Translations under genes and position numbers: made by a program
Assembly (NCBI GenBank): GCA_021399435.1
Contig: JAJTUP010000098.1
Location: 1 to 64,000 of the forward strand
DNA: 64,000 bases
Direction of reading: 5' to 3'
Origin: Diaporthe sp. PMI_573
Lineage: Eukaryota; Ascomycota; Sordariomycetes; Diaporthales; Diaporthaceae
The notes under the pieces: model-generated
Database searches by the model: none
What the model was told of the DNA's origin: nothing
The model's input: only the letters and a program-made list of their open reading frames with translations
Shown here: positions 40,466-49,470 of the stretch, piece by piece
Numbering within the stretch: the first letter of the stretch is position 1
Layout of the letters: each line of letters opens with the position of its first letter

Positions 40466-41616
40466 AGGTTACAAGGGGATGGATAAAGCATAGGTAGTCC
40501 TAGACAAAATTTACAAAGACCAATAGTAGTATATTATACAAAGTTTTTTATGGGTCTACTTGCTATGGTGACACTGGCCGTGGGAAGGTGCACATAAGGT
40601 TACATTTTTCTAAAGGGCCTGGCAAACCAGGTCTTTTCCGATAAGTGCTATTAGAAATCGAGTCCTTTGCAATAGTCTTTCAAGTGTACTTTTTCTTTGT
40701 CAGTATACTGTACTCGCATTACAACAGTTTAGTACTTTGCTAGAACACGTCATTGAGTGAATTGATTATAAATAAATACATTACATGTACCAACTTCCAA
40801 TACCCTGACAGCATACTATAGTTAAAGTACTTTAGAAATCGAACCATCAACAGAAGTACGTTCTTTCGCTAGTCTCTACTTGCTATACCCCCCAAGGACA
40901 GGCGAACTACCTGTCAAACGCGGCCTTGTAAAACTTCCAGAGCGCATCACAACACAAGATCACATCTCGTTCCACCACTCCCCTCAGTCGCTCTGACATC
41001 TGGCAAGTCACATTGGTCCAGGCTGAGAACACTTCAAACAATTTTGTCCCTTGAGAAGCTTCGTCATCTTTCCACTACACAAATACACTACGCTCAGCGG
41101 AATACTGGGCTGTTTAGAAAGTGTAAAAAGCAAGTCTTATATGTATGTACTGTACAGTACTGTACTGTAACAGTTTATCTAATATGTCTGGTTACGATGT
41201 GTACTTTTGAGCAACGAAAACGTTCTTCTCTGCAACCACCAAGGAAGTATTGTAGGATTGTTGAACTTCAAAACTTATTTCATCAGCGCAAACCACATCT
41301 GATTCCAAAGAGTACAAAATACCGCTGAAAACCCATCGGCCCGCCCAAGCTGCCCTTAAACACTACACGCAACCGACAACATCCCAAAATCACGTTTTCT
41401 ATGCTGAGCGATTTTTCATATGATTAATTTAGAACGGATGGGGACGACACAAAAAGCGAAAAGGAAAAGTCTGAAAAGTCTCTGCCGAGGGTTTGGCGAT
41501 TGGCGCATTAGCAACTCGTGACAGTTCCTTCATTATGTTCTTACCCCATATTTTCCGATCGAGGTAATACGACACCATACCATTCCGATTTTACAATATT
41601 CCTACTGGTATAGACG
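40466..41616. other. AT-rich, GTAC-palindrome-containing stretch
   Basis: Contains GTACTGTACAGTACTGTACT at 41147-41166 and repeated AGTACTTT words. No gene is supported. Confidence 0.45.
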
Positions 41617-42186
41617 ATGTTGTATGCACATGCATCTTCCACGTCTATCTACCAGGCGATGAAGAGCCGACACAAGGACGGCAGATGGACGGATTTCCCC
41701 AACCCGCCCGTGCAAGCCGAGGTTCTGGACTGGTGGTTTCAATTCCAGGAGGAGTTTCTCTCGGATGAACGGGGCTATTACTACACGACAACGAGCCCGA
41801 AAGACCTTGTCGGTGCTGAAGCTAAGCGTCAGATTGATCTCTTTGTGAAGCGAAACGATAGGCAGACATCAGACTCCGCCCACGACTGGAAAGATGTTAG
41901 AGTGATCGGCGAGCTCAAGGAATCCAACCGAGACAAAAACGGGACGCTTCTCCAGATCAGTCGATACGTACGGGATGCTTTCTCATGCCAGCCGACGCGT
42001 CGGTACGTCCACGCATTTACAATCTGTGGGCGTCCCTTCGACATCCACGATGAGCCGGAACGATTTATTCAGGTGATTACGGGGTACACTAGGCTCGGCA
42101 GACCAAGCCATCATCACCATAACCCAAGGTCCGTCTCTCGAAAGTGGGTTTCCATGGAGGACCTTCTATTCTCAATACCCAATTGA
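41617..42186 (+). pseudogene. FunK1-type fungal protein kinase, N-terminal module, truncated
   Basis: A 189-codon frame matching the region before and at the start of the fungus-specific FunK1 (Pkinase_fungal) domain: A-E-A-K-R-Q-I-D-L-F, then V-R-V-I-G-E-L-K-E-S, L-L-Q-I-S-R-Y-V-R and Q-P-T-R-R-Y-V-H-A-F. It jumps from I-C-G-R-P to F-D-I-H-D-E-P-E-R-F, so an expected stretch (W-x-F-D-R-S-G) appears deleted. It then loses similarity at ~residue 155 before the kinase catalytic motifs. Complete FunK1 proteins are typically 600-900 residues. The D ... E-x-K ... Q pattern in the N-terminal part resembles a PD-(D/E)xK nuclease core. Confidence 0.7.
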
Positions 42187-42785
42187 ATACCTATTAGCTA
42201 CGGACAGTCTTCATCGATAAAGAGCGTAGATGTAGTTGCCGTGTGTTCGCGTTCTATTGTTGTAGGTGTGAAAAATTAGGTGATGAAAGGGGCTGGATAG
42301 GCCTCAGTGCGCAACCACCAGGCAGGTGCAACTTTGAATATGTGATGGGTCAAGGGTGCAGAAAAGGGAGAGTGACAGATAAGGAAGGACAGGCAAAGCT
42401 GAGACCAAGCAGAGAAGTGAAAAGAAAGTGACAAACGCCGGGTAACTGGGCCCAACTGTCCTGGCACACCTTCCCCCCGGGCCACGTTTATTCTGAGAAT
42501 ACAACCTTGAGCATGGGATCGTCAAACCCCTACCTCCCTCATTTGGATTCTTGCAGGGCAGGGCCTCCTTACAAAGCATAGCCTTGAACCAGTTGCTTAT
42601 GCACCCCTGGTTGAGGACTGCGTCTCAATGCTTATTAACCGGACCCCCTTCTCGCTCTGCAATATTGATGTAAATGCTGTCTTTCTTACCTTCTCAGCGA
42701 AACACCACCCCACTCTGCCTTTCAACTTACCCGCATCACACCATTTGAACGCAGCCGTTCCAGCCAGCAAAAACAACAGCTCAAA
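42187..42785. other. Intergenic, promoter of the next gene
   Basis: No gene found. The sequence is pyrimidine- and CA-rich just before 42786, ending in a strong start context (TCAAAATGAAC). Confidence 0.4.
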
Positions 42786-43754
42786 ATGAACAACATCACA
42801 TTGCAGGAAGGCTCCATAAGATGGCGTATCTCCTATATTCTTGTATTTGCGTTGGCTCATCTCTTGACAGCACTCCACATCCTTGCCGTGCTACTCACAA
42901 GGCGCAAGAAACGCAAAGTCTCAGGCCAGAGATCGCCCTTGCTGCAAGATTCCCGCGCCTTCCTCTATCTTTTTGTGTTCGGGTGTATAGCGGCAGTCAT
43001 TCCTAGTGTTGTGCTTCTCCTTCTTGCACCGAGATACGTCAAACCGGGCCTCGACTTATACGTCATACACTTCGGACTCTACTTTACTCTATCGGGCGAG
43101 GTATGTCGCTTCACCAGAGATTTGAAATTTGAACTGATTTTGTCAGCGGTTTTGGTGGACCCGTATATGGGCCGATACAGGGCCGAAATGCAAGATCGCT
43201 GCAATTACGTGTGACAAGGTAGTTCTTGGCCTCCTTGTTGGAAGTGTCCCACTAAGCCGACTGAGTCCAGTTGGGGCGAAGGTCCTTGTCTTGCTCACGA
43301 TTTTCGGCTGTCGGATGTGGTCCGCATGGGAGTGTTTTGCACTTTGGAAGCAGTGTCGACAAGAAATTGAGGCATCGCCTGTGGATCTCCGGGCTCTTCG
43401 AGGCTGCCTTGTCGGAACGCTGGTGGCCAACGTCCTGCACCTCCTGATTCTCCTGATTCTCCTGATTGTGTGGTTCACATTGCGCATCAACCATCACCGC
43501 TGGTTCTCACTGGTAAGTATGCTGTGTGACCTACGGGGGGGAAAAAGCTAATAGTGCAGGTTGCGTACTTCTCATGCGTTCCCGTCGAAGTAATCTTGCC
43601 TATTCGACAGATTTGGGGCCTCTCTATTCGTGAGAAGAATTCAGGATGTCGGAATGAGCCTCTGCAAAACACTGGTCCGTCAGACTCGCAGACATCGCTT
43701 CAGCATACGGTGGACGTCCCGCATGGACTCGTCAGCGGTTGGGACAGCGACTAG
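42786..43754 (+). CDS. Multi-pass membrane protein, three exons
   Basis: Exons 42786-43100, 43219-43512 and 43560-43754 join in phase 0 to give 267 residues. Intron 1 is 118 bp (GTATGT ... GACAAG). Intron 2 is 47 bp with textbook signals (GTAAGT, GCTAATA, TGCAG). Hydrophobic segments at about residues 15-37, 59-81, 90-115, 124-148, 168-194 and 200-217 indicate six or so transmembrane helices. A cytosolic-type basic loop (R-R-K-K-R-K) lies between the first two and a hydrophilic tail of ~45 residues at the end. The layout recalls fungal integral membrane proteins of unknown function (RTA1- or rhodopsin-like sizes), but I see no diagnostic motif. It is intact, with good start context and no disabling lesions. 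Confidence 0.75.
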
Positions 43755-44291
43755 GGTGTTGCGATGATTAGATTCCGACCTATGCTTCAAGAGGGTCACA
43801 TCAGCTGGGAAAACAAAGTCAGTGGGAAATACACCGGAGAGCAATGAGAAGTGAACGGACCGAGGTACCAGCCTTGTGCGTGCAGAAGGGGAGATGCCCG
43901 ACCAGTAGAGGCACGCGAAGATCATACCGCTCAAGAAACCGGGCAAGGACGACTACACTATGGCAAAAGCCTAGAGGCCAATATCTTTGCTAGCGACGCT
44001 TAGCAACGTAATAGAATCAGTCATTACAGAGAGGATCTCGTACCTAGTCAAAACCTTTGGGCTTCTCCCAACCAACCACTTCGGGGCCCGGAATTGGCAG
44101 CCATTGCACTCTCAGACAGCTGGTTAATGGATAAGATTTGGGGCCCAGGCGTAGTCGCCATAGTTAACTGGGGCGAGTGGACAAAAAATGCAGATGGCGG
44201 TGTAATCTTAGTCAGAATTCAAGGCGCACATTCTTTCTGTGGGGATAACTAACTACCTCATTATCCAATCTGCCTCAGCGGCAATACTATC
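43755..44291. other. Intergenic, nothing recognised
   Basis: 3' flank of the membrane protein gene followed by sequence with no coding signal. Ends at the hAT relic. Confidence 0.4.
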
Positions 44292-44329
44292 GTGTTTCAT
44301 AAAATGCTCGGTTCCACCCCTTTTTGTTC

Positions 44330-44663
44330 ACCCCTTGGGCTGGCTGGCAGGTGCGGTGATCTGGTGGGCTTTGTAGAGGTGGTCCATCATATTTACTGTG
44401 CCTTTTTCCTTGTACGCAGCTGGCTTGTGGCTTCTCTTTTGCACACAGAGTTTGCAAAGCCAGTGGCGGTCTCTGCCATCTTTCTCGATGTCATAGCCGT
44501 AGGCCCAGACCCAGGCCTTGAGATCGCGTGTGCGCTCGCTGTGGGTCCAGCCAGCCCAGCGAGCTGTTTCAAAGAGACCATCCAAGGCCTGGACGTCGTC
44601 AGGAGGAGGAGGAACGAGGGGATGATCGACAGGAAAATCAACTGAAGATACGTTGTCATCCAT
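44330..44663 (-). pseudogene. hAT transposase BED-finger fragment, copy 1
   Basis: The start ATG (44663) and 111 residues remain, with W-V-W-A-Y-G-Y-D-I-E, L-C-K-L-C (C-x2-C) and D-H-L-Y-K-A-H (H-x4-H), the BED zinc finger of a hAT transposase. Similarity to copy 2 (57105-57659) ends at ~44332, after which unrelated sequence follows. Compared with copy 2 this copy has no early stop and retains 27 bp and 21 bp segments that copy 2 lacks. Confidence 0.8.
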
Positions 44664-44849
44664 AATATAGGCCTGTAGGCATTGCTTGGTGTCACAGAAC
44701 GAGGGAGATCAAAGGGTCTGGCAGGCATCACGCGTACATCACGCGTGTATGTCGCGCCAAGCCTCTATCGTCGATGTATTGACCGGCTATATTTGAGCAT
44801 ATATAGCTGACTCAGGGGACCAAGGGGCTCAAAAAGCATAAAAAATGGG

Positions 44850-44999
44850 TCGACGGCAACGAAGGCAACGTAAAGGCAATATTGCCCATCTGAGATTGCG
44901 TTGCGTTGCGTTGCCTTAGTAATCGCGATTCCCCCATTGCGTTGCGTTGCCGCAATATATTACTAAACAGTTGCCCACATTGCGTTGCTCGGAGCCCTG
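44850..44999. repeat. hAT terminus with GTTGCGTTGC subterminal repeats
   Basis: Pentamer runs (TTGCGTTGCGTTGC) at 44897-44911, 44938-44951 and 44979-44988, and isolated GGCAAC/GGCAAT words, cluster upstream (minus sense) of the BED fragment. The minus-strand end begins CAGGGCTCC at 44999, a typical hAT terminus. It is probably the 5' end of copy 1. Confidence 0.55.
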
Positions 45000-45007
45000 G
45001 TCAGCGG

Positions 45008-45703
45008 ACGAGCAAGCCAACAGAGCCAAAGATTAATTTGAGATGCATGAGCCGACACTGCCCCGGTCATCTGCCTCTCTAACCATTCAGACCCCTATTC
45101 TAAGCGAAGTCTCGGAGTTTACTCTCCGGCTGGTAATTGAATCAAGAAACAGCCAGCGTGGACGGATGGTCGATCGAAGCGAGTGGGCGGTACGCCATCC
45201 ACCTGATGCTCGAACCAATGCTCTTAGTGTTCATCGAAATTAAGAAGATGCGTCGTGATTACAAACAAGGTGTCTAACGGTTCCCGGGGAGATAACTCAA
45301 GTCCCGGAAGAGTGAGGCTCGTGAATTATGAAGCTAAAGTAAGTCTTACACAGGAGTTGTGATCTTGAGCATCACACTGAAACACAGAGAAGAAGATTAA
45401 TCTGAGCGGACAGTGTATAGAATTTAACTGATGGGGTAATTTCTGACGTAATTATAAGAGGATGCCGAAAATAAGGATACACCATAAACCCATTGACCTT
45501 TGACAAATATTACCCTTGTACCTGTTTACTTCTTACGTTCTGTTGCAAATGGGTGGTCTCTGAAAGTGAAAGGCCAATAACTACAAATTTGGGATTTACC
45601 AGTGTAGTGAGCACTCGCTATGCCTCGATCTCCATACTAGAATCGGAATTCCACAGTTTTGTTTAGTCGTTTACAAGAATTCATAACATATGTTAGACAA
45701 TAT
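45008..45703. other. Intergenic, nothing recognised
   Basis: A short open frame at 45043-45243 has no domain. The 3' end is AT-rich, flanking the next gene. Confidence 0.4.
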
Positions 45704-46609
45704 TTAAACATTTTGCGAATCTGGGCTTGGAACTGTTGTAGTAAGTAACGTTGTGATGGTTCGAGTAAACGTTAGCACTTTTGACCCAAAGCCCGGAATC
45801 GTCAACATTCGAGTGGCGGAGCTGACACCGGGGAAGCCAAATATACCATCACCTGTCTTGTCATTGGATTGATCAGAGGTCTTCGTATTGAATTGTGTCT
45901 CAATAGACTGGGTTGTGCTTAAGGTGTGAGTGCCTGTACGGCTTGTGGTTGTATCCCAGTTCCCAGCCTCTAGGTTAGACGTCACGTCCGGGAATGATGG
46001 TGTGATTGCATGCGGCATATCCGTGACGGAAATGCTCGATGATATCGGCCAGTCCCATCCAGAAGCCTGCGTCGGTGCTAATCCAGGTCTGTGCAGCGAG
46101 CTATTCCCGGAAGGTACTCCTGTATTCTTTGCGTCGGGCACACAGATGATGTCGCCGTTTTGTGTAGAGTTCGGGTCAGCACTATTCTGGCCCTGAGAGA
46201 TGATAACTTGTATACATATCGGCGAAAGACCCTCGCAATCCCTATAGATCATATTAGCGTACGAGAGCCTTCGTCTTTAGGAATGTAGGGGCTCACCAAA
46301 TCAAGTACGCCTCTCCATTTGGTGCACCGGCAGGAACTAGGAATTCAGCGATTTGTTGCTCAAAGCAACTACCCTGATCAAAGTTAAAGGTGGTAGGTTC
46401 AAATGCTGGATTAACGAAGAAGAGATGTGCCTGGCACTTGTTCCAAAACGGGCGATCGTACCTAAAACAACAATGGCTTAGTAGCATCCTCAGAGGAAAC
46501 TAGTCAAAACTTACACTGCCGATACTGTAGATACGCCAGCTATGAGGGGTAGCTGAGGTGTTGTTAAACAAAGGCTCCCGAGAGAATTGGGTGATGTGAT
46601 GGTACTCAT
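45704..46609 (-). CDS. Ser/Thr-rich probable secreted protein, three exons
   Basis: Exons 46609-46515, 46461-46297 and 46241-45704 give 265 residues. Introns of 53 and 55 bp have strong signals (GTAAGT with TACTAAG and TTTTAG; GTGAGC with GCTAATA and CTATAG). The N-terminus from the ATG at 46609 has a hydrophobic stretch ending V-S-A, a plausible signal peptide though with a long n-region. The start could be elsewhere. The middle contains V-P-A-G-A-P-N-G-E-A-Y-L and several cysteines, followed by a G-D-I-I-C-V-P motif like the end of a LysM-type repeat. The last ~150 residues are Ser/Thr-rich and probably O-glycosylated. I do not know the family. Cell-wall association is an inference. Confidence 0.65.
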
Positions 46610-46795
46610 GGCCGTGGTAGATAGCGCTAATGTTACAACTTTGGCGAAGTGAACCACACGACAAAGGCTCTCGAACAGGATAGTGGAATGAAAGAGGGCC
46701 AAGAGTGAGGTATAAATACAATATTATCAATCCCATCTAGAAGCTTATTCTAGAAAATTAATTTTAGTCTTTATTTAATAGCGTTAAACATTTAA

Positions 46796-47036
46796 TTAGA
46801 TAAGATGAACAAATCCGTTTGGGCGGTCCTGTGGACTTTGGGACTTGAAAAAGGAATTAAGGAAGTAGAAGGGCTTCTCCTTAGTGTGTGTTCTCTTGTG
46901 CCTCTGCAAATGCTCACTTCGGCTGTATAGAGAAACCTTAGCTGTCCCGGTCATCGTATAGGTGGCCAATTGTATCCTACCCAAAGCGTTTCTGGCAGTG
47001 GTCGCATGCCAGCTCCTTCAACATCCGTTTCTTCAT
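46796..47036 (-). pseudogene. C2H2 zinc-finger gene fragment split by an intron
   Basis: On the minus strand an ATG at 47036 starts a basic segment ending A-C-D-H-C-Q-K-R-F-G. A short intron (GTAGGA ... GCTAAGG ... TACAG) follows, then R-S-E-H-L-Q-R-H-K-R-T-H completes a C-x2-C-x12-H-x3-H finger with a T-K-E-K-P-F linker. Where a second finger should begin the sequence turns into F-L-N-S-F and stops. It is a truncated DNA-binding protein. Confidence 0.55.
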
Positions 47037-47822
47037 ATTACTACAGCATGAACAAGGCGGTTAATTTGAGCGAACGGGATCGGAATCGAACACGAAGGTT
47101 CCGGTATATAAGATCTTTCTGTCGAGGAAACAATTTATGTTGTTTGTGATGAGATTTCGGAGGAAGGGGGTTGGACAGTGTACTTGATTCGTCGAACGAA
47201 GATCAAAACCCAGATAGCAACGCCGGAGTTCGCACTTGTTGCTCGTGGCACAGAGACCTCTGCCTCAAGGAAGCCTTTGGAATTTAGAAGTGAAAAAAAG
47301 TACCCTGATGTATTTTGTTGACAATTAAGGGATATGACAGTACCCTGCACCAGACCTGAGCGGCACGCTGTTTAACTGCCGTGACGCTGAGTGCTTCACG
47401 ATCATAAATGTTATTCAAGCTTTTCACCGCATGAGACTGGCGGTGGGTAGCGAGTACCTAACCGCGTTCCGAACCAGACAAGGCACGTTCTAGTGGAAAG
47501 TACTCCCGTTTGGACTGTTTCCGCGTAGTCCCAGCTTTGTTTGAAATCACATATATACATAGACCCGTCTGGCGCTTCTTTACCATCACGATCGGTAATG
47601 ACGGGATGACCGCCACCGCAGCCCGAAGTGTTGGTAACGCACGGCTCCGATGCTGCAAGCTTGAGTGCAGCAAGCCCGAGAAGAATATTTGTACTGAAAC
47701 CTTACCAATGTGAAGTCGATTGTAGTGCATCTGACTCTATCTATCGCACCAAATATGCATGGTGTTGTTGTTTGTATGGCAGGACGATAGGAAGCTGGTC
47801 CTCCCCAAGAAAACAATGCATA
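47037..47822. other. Intergenic, no supportable gene
   Basis: Several short frames on both strands, none with a domain. 47600-47760 shows frames on both strands with similar composition but no start context. Confidence 0.35.
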
Positions 47823-48800
47823 TCAACTATTCGTGATGTTCCATGGTGAGGCCACAATCTTGTTTGACGGCAGTATCACGCGCCAAGTCTGAAAATTGAG
47901 TGATAAATGTTGGTACAGTACTGTATCTTCGCCGAAATGATGGTCCTTTCCATTTGTACTTTGAAGATGTATTCCCTTGCCCTGTTCTGGCATGTGAGGG
48001 ATTCCACTAACCTCAAGCTCTATATTCTCGAAGAGATTGGTGATTCCTCCCATCATTACCAGGAAAGGATCGGAGCAGGAGGCGAGGCATTCGGTTGATT
48101 CGGGGTCGCCGTTAACCACGTTGCGGCAGAGCTGAAGAAGAATCGTTCGCAGTAATATGTCTGTGTTTTGAGCTTTTCCGTTGACGTCTCCACCGAGACT
48201 TTCCCACAAATGAACCATCAGAGTATTCATTCTCTCGGCAGGAAACGAGTCCCCAACCAAGGTGGCCGCAATAGAATCCGCCGGAACAAACAGCATCACC
48301 TATCGCAAAAGAACTATGGTCAGCGTCACCACGATTCTTGCTGGAGCACGCAACTTCGACATCCTTACCTTGTCCGAGTAGGTTTTATAGTCTCAATCTA
48401 TCCAGTACCCCGTATCCTCCTCGCAAGAGTCTGGCTCTCTATCAGCATATTCCATATCGCCCAAGACAATTGACTCTGACATATCTAAATCGAGCGGGGA
48501 CAGCATGACGCCTTCCAGGCTGCTAATGTGTTTAAGAGTCATTTCGTAATCAATTACGTGTAACCTCTCCCGGTAGTTGTCGTCCCACTCCCACGTCTCA
48601 AACCTCTCGGCATGGGCAAAGAAGAGGAAAATTTCCCCGTGCCTAGCACAAATATCGGCGACACAGCAAGCGCAGTGGTAATCGCGACCTTTCAGATAAT
48701 CCAGACCCAAGTATTTCGCCGTGTATTGATGACGTAGAGGATAGGCGAGAAATTTAGACTGGTGCTGCAGATGGGACCATCCCGACAGAGCCTACCAAAG
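47823..48800 (-). pseudogene. Uncharacterised spliced gene with one premature TGA and no 5' end
   Basis: One exon is open on the minus strand from ~48800 to 48369. A 69-bp intron (48368-48300; GTAAGG, GCTGAC, GATAG) follows, then an exon 48299-47823 of 158 codons. The joined frame is open except for a TGA at ~48393, in the context GAT-TGA-GAC, which is what C-to-T mutation of CGA would give. The product is rich in Cys and acidic residues (Y-H-C-A-C-C, W-E-W-D-D). The second exon has L-F-E-N-I-E-L. No ATG is found at the left edge, and the copia LTR begins 130 bp further upstream, so the 5' exon may have been displaced. No family is recognised. Confidence 0.4.
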
Positions 48801-48930
48801 AGTTTCGGCCTGAGAATCCAACGCCGAGGCCGACGGGTAAGAGCCTTTAGACTTATAAATGAGGTTGTAGGTCAAAACCCCTAGGTGCCCCGTCTACTAT
48901 TCTCTATTAGTTAGAAATATTATATGGTAG

Positions 48931-49141
48931 TGTTGGAATATCACTTGGCAGAGCCGTACGCTTGATATCGAAGGCCTGACGGGATGACTAAGCGATCCCT
49001 GACGGATGGGCATGCCTATCGTGCCCATCGCACGGAAGGCCTCCCTTTCCCAATAGCTAGACAGCAGCAAGTAATCAACACCCAACCCAACCCATCGTCT
49101 ACGCGATACACGTACGTACGTACAAGAAAGCCCATTCAACA
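48931..49141 (+). repeat. copia 5' LTR
   Basis: Bounded by the inverted pentamers TGTTG/CAACA. It contains CGTACGTACGTAC (49111-49123). Its last 22 bases recur at 2184-2205. No second LTR was found to compare with. Confidence 0.8.
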
Positions 49142-49213
49142 CTGATCAGTGATTGCTTCGGGCGATCACAGATTGGCAAGAGTGAAGAGACGAGATCGCG
49201 TTCTTTTGCTGCC

Positions 49214-49365
49214 GCGCCAGTCAGGGCAGCGAATTGAACTCTCGTGCTACAGCCTAGACTTGTTTCTATCCTCCGCGCCAGTCAGGGAGAGTAGATATAT
49301 AGTCTGGAAGTCTAAGCCGTCTCCCCCGTACGAATTGGCATCATCTCTGCTACGCGCCAGTCAGG
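49214..49365 (+). repeat. Three copies of GCGCCAGTCAGG in the copia leader
   Basis: Identical 12-mers lie at 49214-49225, 49275-49286 and 49354-49365 (start-to-start spacings 61 and 79 bp), between the LTR and the gag start. The location suggests RNA-level roles such as packaging, dimerisation or translation control. Confidence 0.85.
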
Positions 49366-49470
49366 TGGCAGTAGATAATTCCGATTCCGTACGGTGAGAA
49401 CGACAAAGAGTGCGCCCCCGCACGACACGAAATCTGAAACCACACGATACCGATCCAACCACTTCCCACT

